A stretch of DNA of 17,467 nucleotides, from assembly GCA_945876925.1 (NCBI GenBank), contig CAMCQD010000003.1, positions 1 through 17,467 of the forward strand, in the 5' to 3' direction. Position 1 is the first letter of the stretch; every line of letters starts with the position of its first letter. The notes under the pieces were generated by a model. It had not been told where the DNA came from. It saw only the letters and a list, made by a program, of their open reading frames with translations, and did no database searches. The position numbers were made by a program, and so were the translations under genes. Source of the stretch: an uncultured Dermatophilus sp. (GTDB lineage Bacteria > Actinomycetota > Actinomycetes > Actinomycetales > Dermatophilaceae). Positions 7,351 through 14,284 of the stretch are shown piece after piece.

Positions 7351-10300
7351 GTGGCACAGCAGCCGAGCAGCAACGATCCCGCGACCGATTTCGGTGCCAA
7401 CGAGTGGCTCGTGGACGAGCTGTACGCGCAATACAAAGCCGATAAGAAGACCGTCGACGCGTCCTGGTGGCCCCTGTTCGCCGAGCGTGAGGCCGGCACC
7501 GCGGCTCCGCGCGGTTCCGGTGCCTCGCCTGGCGCGGAACCCGCACCGGGTGAGGCCGCGCCCCCTGCGGCGGCTCCGGCCCTGGGCGGGACGGCGCGCC
7601 AGCCGGGCCCGGTGGTGGCTGAGCCCAGCAAGGCCCCGCCGGTCCCGGCGGCACCCGCCCGCGCGGCCATCGGCAAGGGCTCGGCCCCCTTACGCGGCGC
7701 GCGCCGGCCGCAGACCACCCCGGCGGAGCCGCTGCAGGTGAGCAAGCGCCGCGCGGGCACCCGCTCACCGGCGGCGAACGTCACCGTGATGAGCTCGGCC
7801 GAGCCGGCACCCGACCGGCTCATCGCCCACGAACCCGTCCCGGCCCAGATGCCGACCCCCCGGGACAGCCCCGCGGTACGCCCGGGCCCGGCCGCGCTGG
7901 AGACCACGCTCACCCCGATGAAGGGCCCGTCCGCCCGCATCGTCAAGAACATGGACATCAGCCTGACCGTGCCCACCGCCACCTCGGTGCGCGCGATCCC
8001 GGCGAAGGTGCTCATCGAGAACCGCACCGCGATCAACAGCCATCTGCGCCGCAACCGGGGCGGGAAGGTCTCGTTCACTCACCTCATCGGATACGCCGTC
8101 GTCAAGGCCCTGGCCCTGATGCCGGACATGAACAATTCGTACTCCGAGATCGACGGTAAGCCGAACATCGTCACGCCGGGCCAGGTGAATTTCGGGCTGG
8201 CGATCGACCTGCCCCGGCCGGACGGGTCGCGTTCCCTGGTCGTGCCCTCGATCAAGGGAGCCGGCACGCTGGACTTCTTCGGTTTCTGGCGGGCCTACGA
8301 GCAGCTCGTGGCAAAAGCGCGGCACGGCAAGCTCACGGTCGATGACTTCCAGGGCACCACCATCTCGCTGACCAACCCGGGCGGGATCGGCACCACCCAG
8401 TCCGTGCCGCGCCTCATGGCCGGGCAGGGCGCGATCATCGGCGTCGGCGCGATGGACTACCCCGCCGAATGGCAGGGTGCCAGCGAGGAAGTGCTCTCCC
8501 GCCAGGCGGTAAGCAAGATCCTCACGCTCACCTCGACGTACGATCACCGCATCATCCAGGGCGCCGCCTCCGGCGAATTCCTGCGAGTAATCCACCAGCT
8601 GCTGCTCGGCGCGAACGATTTCTACGACGAGATCTACGAGAGCCTGCGCATCCCGTACGAGCCGATGCGCTGGAGCCAGGACCATTACGCCGGCCATGAG
8701 GACGACCTGAGCAAGACCGTCCGGGTACAGCAGCTCATCCACGCCTACCGGGTGCGCGGGCATCTGCTGGCCGACACCGACCCGCTGGAATACCGCCAGC
8801 GCCGCCACCCCGACTTGCAGCTGTCGGCGCACAACCTCACCATCTGGGATCTGGATCGCAAATTCGCCACCGGCGGCTTCGGCGGAAAGCCCTCCGCGAC
8901 CCTGCGCGAGATCCTCGACATCCTGCACGACTCGTACTGCCGCACCGTCGGCGCCGAGTACATGCATATTCAGGACCCCGTCGAACGGCTATGGCTGCGG
9001 TCCAAGATCGAAGTGCCGGCGCAGAAGGTCCCGCGTGATGAGCAGATGCGCATCCTGCGCCGGCTCAACTCCGCCGAGGCGTTCGAGACCTTCTTGCAGA
9101 CGAAGTTCGTGGGGCAGAAGCGGTTCAGCCTCGAAGGCAGCGAATCGGTCATCGCGCTGCTCGATCAGGTACTGCTGTGCGCCGCCCGCGAAGGACTCGA
9201 CGAGGTGTGCATCGGCATGCCGCACCGCGGCCGGCTCAACGTGCTGGCCAATATCGCCGGGAAATCCTACGGGCAGATCTTCCGCGAGTTCGAGGGTGCC
9301 GATACCCGCACGGTCCAGGGTTCCGGCGACGTGAAATACCACCTCGGCACCGAGGGCACCTTCACCGCTGAGACCGGCGAGCAGACGAAGGTGTACCTGG
9401 CCGCGAACCCGAGTCACCTGGAGGCCGTAAACCCCGTCCTCGAGGGCATCGTGCGCGCCAAGCAGGACCGCCTGGACCGCCACGGCGAGGCCTTCACGGT
9501 GCTGCCGATCCTGCTCCACGGCGACGCCGCGTTCGCCGGCCAGGGCGTCGTGCTGGAAACCCTCCAGCTCTCGCAGCTACGCGGATACCGCACCGGCGGA
9601 ACGGTGCACATCATCGTCAACAACCAGATCGGCTTCACCACCGCGCCCTCGTCGTCACGGTCCTCGGTGTACCCCTCCGATCTGGCCCGGGCCATCCAGG
9701 CCCCGATCTTCCACGTCAACGGCGACGATCCCGAGGCGGTCGTGCGGGTGGGGCAGCTGGCCTACGAGTTCCGGCAGCGATTCGCCAGCGATGTCGTCAT
9801 CGACCTGGTCTGCTACCGCCGCCGCGGGCACAACGAGGGCGACGACCCGTCCATGACCCAGCCGCTCATGTACAACCTCATCGAGGCCAAGCGCAGCGTC
9901 CGCAAGCTCTACACCGAGGCGCTCATCGGACGCGGTGACATCAGCGAGCAGGACGTCGACGACGCCACCCGGGACTACCAGAGCCGGCTGGAGCAGGTCT
10001 TCGTCGAGACCCGCGAGGCCGCCCGCAACCCCGCGGGCGCCGGTGCCCTGGAACGCCCGGCGGCCCAGGACGAGGACGACCGGATGCCTGCCCGGGAGAT
10101 CGACACCGCCATCAGCACCGAGCTGCTCCACCGCCTGGGCGACGCCTGGGTGAACATCCCCGAGGGCTTCAACGTGCACCACAAGCTGCTCAAGGTGATG
10201 CGCAACCGCCAGCGGATGACCAGGGAAGGCGGCATCGACTGGGCGATGGGCGAGCTGCTGGCCTTCGGGTCCCTGCTCACCGAGAACACGCCCGTGCGCC

Positions 10301-11265
10301 TCACCGGCCAGGACTCCCGGCGGGGCACCTTCACCCAGCGGCACGCCGTGCTCATCGACCGGCTCAACGCCGAGGAGTGGACGCCGCTGCTGTACCTGGG
10401 CAATCAGGCCCGGTTGTGGACCTACGACTCGCTGCTGTCCGAGTTCGCCTGCATGGGCTTCGAATACGGCTACTCGGTGGAGCGGCCCGACGCGCTGGTG
10501 TGCTGGGAGGCCCAGTTCGGTGACTTCGCCAACGGGGCGCAGACCATCGTGGACGAGTTCATCTCCTCCGCGGAGCAGAAGTGGGGCCAGAACTCCTCGG
10601 TTGTGCTGCTGCTGCCGCACGGCTACGAGGGGCAGGGCCCCGACCACAGCTCCGCCCGGCTGGAGCGGTACCTGCAGATGTGCGCGCAGGACAACATGAC
10701 CGTGTGCCACCCCTCCACCCCGGCGTCGTACTTCCACCTGCTGCGGCGGCAGGCCTACGCCCGGCCGCGGCGGCCGCTGATCGTGCTCACCCCCAAGCAG
10801 CTGCTGCGCCGCAAGGAAGCGGTCAGCCCGGCCGGGGCGTTCACCTCCGGGGAGTTCCGGGCGGTCCTGCCGGACGCGGCCGCGCCTGCCCCGGAGCAGG
10901 TCACGCGGGTGCTCGTGGGCTCGGGCCGGGTGCTGTACGACCTGGAGGCCGAGCGGGCCAGGCGCGGCGACACCTCCACGGCGATCCTGCGGCTGGAGCA
11001 GCTCTACCCGCTCGCCCCCGCCGAGCTGGCCGCCGAGCTCAGCCAGTACCCCGGAGCCGGGCTGGCCTGGGTCCAGGACGAGCCGCGCAACCAGGGCGCC
11101 TGGGGCTTCCTCGTGCTCAACATGCTCCCCGAGCTGGAACGGCTCGGGGAGCACCGGCCCTGGACGTGCGTCTCGCGGCCGCCCTCGGCGGCGCCGTCGA
11201 CCGGGCAGCACGCCACGCACGTACGCGAGGAGGAGGCCCTGATCGCCGAGGCCTTCGCCCGGTAG
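7351..11265 (+). CDS. kgd: Multifunctional 2-oxoglutarate decarboxylase/dehydrogenase (fused E2-like and E1 domains)
   Basis: The protein has 1304 residues from GTG 7351 (1306 from TTG 7345). Domain order matches actinobacterial KGD/OdhA. A short N-terminal segment NEWLVDELY (17-25) is followed by a Pro/Ala-rich linker (about 48-183). The E2 acyltransferase-like domain (about 184-430) has DHRIIQG (398-404) with catalytic His399. The thiamine-diphosphate E1 domain has GMPHRGRLN (622-630), HGDAAFAGQG (723-732), NNQIGF and NGDDPEA. The transketolase-like C-terminus has RRGTFTQRH and HGYEGQGPDHSSAR. There is no lipoyl domain, so full dehydrogenase activity would need the lipoylated E2 and E3 of the pyruvate complex. 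It oxidises 2-oxoglutarate in the TCA cycle and can make succinate semialdehyde or 2-hydroxy-3-oxoadipate. In mycobacteria it is inhibited by GarA. The linker is long, and it contains a TTA codon at residue 114 (7690-7692). Confidence 0.97.
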   Translation: MAQQPSSNDPATDFGANEWLVDELYAQYKADKKTVDASWWPLFAEREAGTAAPRGSGASPGAEPAPGEAAPPAAAPALGGTARQPGPVVAEPSKAPPVPAAPARAAIGKGSAPLRGARRPQTTPAEPLQVSKRRAGTRSPAANVTVMSSAEPAPDRLIAHEPVPAQMPTPRDSPAVRPGPAALETTLTPMKGPSARIVKNMDISLTVPTATSVRAIPAKVLIENRTAINSHLRRNRGGKVSFTHLIGYAVVKALALMPDMNNSYSEIDGKPNIVTPGQVNFGLAIDLPRPDGSRSLVVPSIKGAGTLDFFGFWRAYEQLVAKARHGKLTVDDFQGTTISLTNPGGIGTTQSVPRLMAGQGAIIGVGAMDYPAEWQGASEEVLSRQAVSKILTLTSTYDHRIIQGAASGEFLRVIHQLLLGANDFYDEIYESLRIPYEPMRWSQDHYAGHEDDLSKTVRVQQLIHAYRVRGHLLADTDPLEYRQRRHPDLQLSAHNLTIWDLDRKFATGGFGGKPSATLREILDILHDSYCRTVGAEYMHIQDPVERLWLRSKIEVPAQKVPRDEQMRILRRLNSAEAFETFLQTKFVGQKRFSLEGSESVIALLDQVLLCAAREGLDEVCIGMPHRGRLNVLANIAGKSYGQIFREFEGADTRTVQGSGDVKYHLGTEGTFTAETGEQTKVYLAANPSHLEAVNPVLEGIVRAKQDRLDRHGEAFTVLPILLHGDAAFAGQGVVLETLQLSQLRGYRTGGTVHIIVNNQIGFTTAPSSSRSSVYPSDLARAIQAPIFHVNGDDPEAVVRVGQLAYEFRQRFASDVVIDLVCYRRRGHNEGDDPSMTQPLMYNLIEAKRSVRKLYTEALIGRGDISEQDVDDATRDYQSRLEQVFVETREAARNPAGAGALERPAAQDEDDRMPAREIDTAISTELLHRLGDAWVNIPEGFNVHHKLLKVMRNRQRMTREGGIDWAMGELLAFGSLLTENTPVRLTGQDSRRGTFTQRHAVLIDRLNAEEWTPLLYLGNQARLWTYDSLLSEFACMGFEYGYSVERPDALVCWEAQFGDFANGAQTIVDEFISSAEQKWGQNSSVVLLLPHGYEGQGPDHSSARLERYLQMCAQDNMTVCHPSTPASYFHLLRRQAYARPRRPLIVLTPKQLLRRKEAVSPAGAFTSGEFRAVLPDAAAPAPEQVTRVLVGSGRVLYDLEAERARRGDTSTAILRLEQLYPLAPAELAAELSQYPGAGLAWVQDEPRNQGAWGFLVLNMLPELERLGEHRPWTCVSRPPSAAPSTGQHATHVREEEALIAEAFAR

Positions 11266-11274
11266 CCGCGAGGT

Positions 11275-11302
11275 GCCCCGGGGCCGACTGCACCCCCGGG
11301 GC
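11275..11302 (+). terminator. Hairpin terminator candidate after kgd
   Basis: GCCCCGGGG (11275-11283) and CCCCGGGGC (11294-11302) form a perfect 9-bp stem with a 10-nt loop, starting 10 nt after the kgd stop. No T-run follows, as is common for actinobacterial terminators. Confidence 0.65.
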
Positions 11303-11370
11303 CGGCCGTGCGGCAAGGGCGTCCTCAGGGGATGCGCCGCCGCGCAGGGCGTCTCACCGGCAGCGGCACG

Positions 11371-11417
11371 GCCTGCGGCGGCGTGCCCGGTCCGGTCCCG
11401 GATCCTCCGCCGCAGGC
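11371..11417. repeat. 11-bp perfect inverted repeat with 25-nt loop
   Basis: GCCTGCGGCGG (11371-11381) is exactly complemented by CCGCCGCAGGC (11407-11417). It lies between the kgd terminator and the DUF6104 gene, about 107 nt before the latter's start. It might be a second terminator, an mRNA leader stem or a protein-binding site. No target duplication or transposase is visible. Confidence 0.5.
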
Positions 11418-11524
11418 AGGGAGTTCGCACGCGGCAGAGGATCAGCCCGGCCGCAGGAGGGCACGCGGGCGCGGTCGGCGCGCTCTCATGCGCTGTACCG
11501 GTTGGGCGGGCGAGGTGAGGCAGA

Positions 11525-11710
11525 ATGGGTGCCGTGTACTTCACCGATCGCGGCATCGAGGAGCTGGAGAGACGGCGCGGCGACGAGGAGGTCACGCTTG
11601 ATTGGCTTGCGGAGCAGTTACGCACGTTCGTTGACCTCAACCCGGAGTTCGAGGGTGCGATCGAGCGGCTGGCGACCTGGCTGGCGCGGGTGGACGACGA
11701 CGAGGATTGA
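11525..11710 (+). CDS. Small conserved actinobacterial protein (DUF6104-like)
   Basis: The protein has 61 residues. ATG 11525 is preceded by GAGGTGAGG at a proper distance; the GTG at 11534, which would give the more usual MYFTDRG start, lacks its own ribosome binding site. The sequence YFTDRGIEELERRRGDEEV (5-23), followed by TLDWLAEQLRTFVD and an acidic DDDED tail, matches my memory of a small family found beside kgd in many actinobacteria. The function is unknown. It is predicted to be mostly helical, cytoplasmic and without cysteines. The SGNH-hydrolase gene begins 6 nt after its stop, so they form an operon. Codon use is slightly unlike its neighbours: Leu codons CTT (twice) and TTA (residue 32, 11618-11620), plus a GTT. 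The domain number is recalled and was not searched. Confidence 0.85.
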   Translation: MGAVYFTDRGIEELERRRGDEEVTLDWLAEQLRTFVDLNPEFEGAIERLATWLARVDDDED

Positions 11711-11716
11711 TGACGC

Positions 11717-12418
11717 GTGAGCAACGACGACTACGGTGACGACAGCCTGTACGCCGACGGCCAGGATGCCGGCATTCCTACCGCCTTCACCCCGAGCGCG
11801 GACCATCTGGCGCATGAGGGCCCCCGCGATGTCGGGCTGGTCTTCATCGGTGATTCCCTCGTGGCCGGTTACGGAGACCCCAAGGGTCACGGCTGGGTTG
11901 GCCGGGTCCTGGGCCGCACCCAGCACCCCGACCTCGACCTGACCTCGTACAACCTTGGCGTGCGGGGGGATTCGTCGGCCGATGTGCTCTCGCGCTGGCG
12001 CACCGAGGGGATGCTGCGCTGGCGGGAGCGCCGGGAGCGCCGCCTCGTGCTCGGCGTCGGCATGCACGACGTGGACCAGGGGCTGACCACGGCCCGGTCG
12101 CGGCTCAACCTGGCCAACATCCTCGATGACGCCACCGCGCGCGGGATCAGCCCGTTCGTCGTGGGCCCGGCCCCGACCCTCGACCCGATCGTCAACGAGA
12201 AGCTCGAGGTCATCGTCGAGGCGCAGTCGGATGTGTGCTCGCGCCGCTCGATCCCGTTCGTGGACTGCTTCTTCCCGCTGGTCGAGCACGACCAGTGGCT
12301 CTCCGAGCTGGCGTCCTCACGCGACCAGGTCCACCCCGGGCAGGCCGGTTACGGGCTGCTCGCCTGGCTGGTGCTGCATGGCGAGTGGGAGACCTGGCTG
12401 CACATCCAGCAGGCCTGA
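11717..12418 (+). CDS. SGNH/GDSL-family hydrolase (cytoplasmic)
   Basis: The protein has 233 residues from GTG 11717, with GAGGA 10 nt upstream. All four SGNH blocks are visible: VFIGDSLVAGYG (42-53, nucleophile Ser47), Gly84 in GVRGDS, Asp118 in GVGMHD (113-118; this position is usually Asn), and DQVHPGQAGYG (203-213) with the Asp203/His206 pair. There is no signal peptide and the first 30 residues are acidic, so it probably acts in the cytoplasm. The family hydrolyses acyl esters and thioesters (TesA-like) or removes acetyl groups; the substrate is unknown. The operon position behind kgd and DUF6104 is probably conserved in actinobacteria, but no mechanistic link is known to me. Confidence 0.9.
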   Translation: MSNDDYGDDSLYADGQDAGIPTAFTPSADHLAHEGPRDVGLVFIGDSLVAGYGDPKGHGWVGRVLGRTQHPDLDLTSYNLGVRGDSSADVLSRWRTEGMLRWRERRERRLVLGVGMHDVDQGLTTARSRLNLANILDDATARGISPFVVGPAPTLDPIVNEKLEVIVEAQSDVCSRRSIPFVDCFFPLVEHDQWLSELASSRDQVHPGQAGYGLLAWLVLHGEWETWLHIQQA

Positions 12419-12434
12419 CCAGCCCGGCCCCTAG

Positions 12435-12464
12435 CCGGCACCCCGCCGCCGTGCGGGGCGCCGG
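12435..12464. terminator. Bidirectional terminator between convergent genes
   Basis: CCGGC-A-CCCCGC (12435-12446) pairs with GCGGGG-C-GCCGG (12453-12464) around a 6-nt loop: 11 paired bases with one A/C mismatch. It lies between the SGNH-hydrolase stop and the convergent mntR stop and can serve both strands. Confidence 0.7.
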
Positions 12465-12502
12465 AGGAGATCGCGTCCGGCACCCGCAGGCGGCGGCGGA
12501 CC

Positions 12503-13225
12503 TCACCGGTCCGGGACGGTCACGTGGATCGCCCGGGCGATCGGCTCGCTCAGGTCGAACGGCTCAGCGGCCCCGGCCGGGCGGGGCGGTGCGCCCAGGT
12601 CCGCGCCCAGGCTGACCCGCATGAGCCCGGTCGCCGCCAGCGGGGCCTCGACGCGCAGCAGCGTGCCGATGGCGATCTGCCGGTCGCTGAGGAACTGCAA
12701 GATGGCCGGCTGCTCGTCTGAGACGCGCACGATCCGCACGAGGCTCCCGGCGCTGCACGCCGACAGCAGCACGGCCGGGACCGCCGGCGCGGCCCCGCGC
12801 CCGGGGATCGGGTCGCCGTGCGGGTCGGCGTCGGGACGGCCGAGCAGCGCGTCCATCCGCTCGATGAGCGCGTCGGACACTGCGTGCTCGAGCCGGTCGG
12901 CTTCGGCGTGCACCTCGTCCCAGGGCATCCCGAGGTGCTCGACCAGGAACGTCTCGATGATGCGGTGACGGCGCACCACGGCCAGGGCAATCCGCTCGCC
13001 TTCCCCGGTGAGCTCGATCGGCCCGTACGGCTCGTACCGGATGAGCCCTTCCCGGGCCAGGCGCTTGAGGCTGGCCGACACCGTGGACATCGTCACGCCC
13101 AGGGAGGCGGCCAGCTCGGTGGTCGTCGGGCGGCGCCCGTCGCCGGGCCACTCGCTGGCCTTCCAGATCAGGGTGAGGTAGTCCTCGGCGACCCGGCTGG
13201 CCTGGGCGGGCGGGGTTTTCACCAT
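12503..13225 (-). CDS. mntR: DtxR-family metal-dependent repressor, manganese (MntR) type
   Basis: The protein has 240 residues from ATG 13225-13223. The winged helix-turn-helix spans about 8-75 (TTTELAASLGVTMSTVSASL as recognition region), the dimerisation/metal domain about 80-130, and a C-terminal SH3/FeoA-like domain about 150-240. Aligned by eye with diphtheria DtxR, the primary metal site is Asp15 (DtxR Met10), Asp110 (Cys102), Glu113 and His114; the ancillary site is His87, Glu91 and His106. Replacing Met10 and Cys102 by Asp is what Mn-selective homologues do, so Mn(II) sensing is predicted. The divergent neighbour is the Mn exporter MntP, which fits. The start is uncertain: the good Shine-Dalgarno upstream belongs to a 10-codon mini-ORF ending at this ATG. 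An upstream in-frame ATG at 13270 has no visible ribosome binding site. Confidence 0.88.
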   Translation of the reverse strand: MVKTPPAQASRVAEDYLTLIWKASEWPGDGRRPTTTELAASLGVTMSTVSASLKRLAREGLIRYEPYGPIELTGEGERIALAVVRRHRIIETFLVEHLGMPWDEVHAEADRLEHAVSDALIERMDALLGRPDADPHGDPIPGRGAAPAVPAVLLSACSAGSLVRIVRVSDEQPAILQFLSDRQIAIGTLLRVEAPLAATGLMRVSLGADLGAPPRPAGAAEPFDLSEPIARAIHVTVPDR

Positions 13226-13251
13226 CGCGCCCCGGCAGGCTGGACCCGCAT
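13219..13251 (-). CDS. 10-codon leader ORF coupled to mntR
   Basis: On the minus strand, AGGAGGGG followed by a normal spacer leads to an ATG at 13251-13249 that is not in the mntR frame. It reads MRVQPAGARW and stops with TGA at 13221-13219. The mntR ATG (13225-13223) lies within its last codons. This is the best Shine-Dalgarno in the region, so ribosomes may reach mntR by re-initiation. It has no recognisable product function and could be a misread spacer if mntR really starts elsewhere. Confidence 0.4.
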   Translation of the reverse strand: MRVQPAGARW

Positions 13252-13659
13252 GCCGTGCCCCTCCTCTCATCCCGCACCGGCGCACGTCCCCGTCTCGGCG
13301 GAGAGACCGGGGTATCGTCCCGGGCCGGTGCGCCCCGGGAACTGCCGTCGGCATCCCGGGCCCGGAACGGCCGGTCCGGTACCGGCCGGGCTCATTTTCG
13401 CGCACGCGCGCCAGCCCGGTGACCTCGCCTTCATGCTACTGGATCAGCGCAGGTCAGGACGGTACGAGGACCCGTTCCGGATTGTTTGACGACTCGCACA
13501 TCCAGCTTGGGCGTGGACACACCCGCAGCACGCCGCCGACAGTGAACGCGAAGCAATGCCTTACCTGCTTGTGCGGGCTGTCCGGGCCGGTTCCCGGGTC
13601 AGGGCGCTGCGGTTTCCCGCTCGCGGCAGCATGCGCGCCGCGCTCAGAAAGGCCTGTCC
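13252..13659. promoter_or_regulatory. Divergent mntR-mntP intergenic region
   Basis: These 408 nt hold no supported gene. Features visible are a 21-bp palindrome at 13368-13388, a -10-like TAGCAT on the minus strand (13433-13438) for mntR, and a plus-strand TTGACG (13486-13491) without a matching -10. AAGCA and TGCTT form an imperfect repeat near 13552-13571. AAAGG (13648-13652) is the mntP ribosome binding site. I looked for the yybP-ykoY manganese riboswitch core that precedes mntP elsewhere and did not find it. Control is therefore more likely by MntR binding. Confidence 0.4.
13368..13388. promoter_or_regulatory. 21-bp palindrome, candidate MntR operator
   Basis: Two perfect 8-bp half-sites, CGGCCGGT and ACCGGCCG, are separated by 5 nt. 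Size and placement between a DtxR-family regulator and its probable target fit an operator of this family. The sequence is not like the AT-rich known boxes, and GC-only palindromes are frequent in such DNA. Confidence 0.25.
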
Positions 13660-14220
13660 GTGTCCTTGTGGTCGCTGCTCTTCGCCGGGGTCGGCGTGTC
13701 CGCTGATGCCTTCGCCGCTTCCCTGGCCAGCGGGCTGCGCATCCGCTCGCAGCTGGTGCGCCAGGCGGTGATCATCGCGCTCACGTTCGCCGCGTTCCAG
13801 GCCGCGATGCCGCTGGCGGGGTGGCTGCTCGCCTCCCAGTTCGCGCAGTTCGCAGCCCCGGTCGACCACTGGATCGCCTTCGTCCTGCTGGGGGTGATCG
13901 GCGGGAAGATGATCCGGGACGCGGTGACCGCAGGCGAGGACGACCACGGCGCTCCCGGGATGGGAGTGCGCCACCTGGTCGTCCTCGGGTTCGCGACCAG
14001 CGTGGACGCGGCCGCGGTCGGGGTGTCGTTCGCGGTGCTGGATGTGTCGATCCTGCAGGCCATCGCGATCATCGGGCTGGTCACCCTGCTGCTGTCGTTC
14101 GTAGCCGTGCTCATCGGGCACCGGGCCGGGGTGCGTTTCCGCAGGCCCGCCGAGTTCATCGGCGGGCTGGTGCTCATCGCCATCGGCACCCGGATCTTGC
14201 TAGAGCACCTAGCCGCCTGA
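13660..14220 (+). CDS. mntP: Manganese efflux pump MntP
   Basis: The protein has 186 residues from GTG 13660, with AAAGG 7 nt upstream. It has six predicted membrane helices in two inverted halves. The family signatures are present: VSADAFAASLASG (13-25, Asp16), DHWIAFVLLGVIGGKMI (69-85), and the second-half repeat GFATSVDAAAVGVSFA (110-125, Asp116). The two conserved membrane aspartates are those needed for transport in the E. coli protein. It exports excess Mn(II) across the cytoplasmic membrane. It is divergent from the MntR-type regulator. In E. coli, mntP is controlled by MntR and a riboswitch; only the regulator is evident here. Confidence 0.95.
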   Translation: MSLWSLLFAGVGVSADAFAASLASGLRIRSQLVRQAVIIALTFAAFQAAMPLAGWLLASQFAQFAAPVDHWIAFVLLGVIGGKMIRDAVTAGEDDHGAPGMGVRHLVVLGFATSVDAAAVGVSFAVLDVSILQAIAIIGLVTLLLSFVAVLIGHRAGVRFRRPAEFIGGLVLIAIGTRILLEHLAA

Positions 14221-14229
14221 CCGCACGCC

Positions 14230-14252
14230 CGGCGACGCCGGCCCCGTCGCCG
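14230..14252. terminator. Hairpin between convergent mntP and cysA
   Basis: CGGCGAC (14230-14236) and GTCGCCG (14246-14252) form a 7-bp stem with a 9-nt loop, just after the mntP stop and before the end of the convergent cysA. It is a plausible bidirectional terminator. Confidence 0.45.
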
Positions 14253-14284
14253 CCGTCGCGCCGCATGGCCTACGAGGGGACGGG

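Noticed and set aside
5602..7431. Minus-strand open frame (609 codons) opposite the exporter
   Set aside because: Low-complexity Arg/His/Gln/Gly composition and no recognisable motif. The plus strand encodes a clear MFS protein.
9655..11724. Minus-strand open frame (689 codons) opposite kgd
   Set aside because: Antisense shadow of the KGD E1 domain without domain signatures or a ribosome binding site.
13406..13659. yybP-ykoY manganese riboswitch upstream of mntP
   Set aside because: I looked for the conserved GGGGAGUA-type loop and its partner and found neither. A covariance-model search was not possible here.
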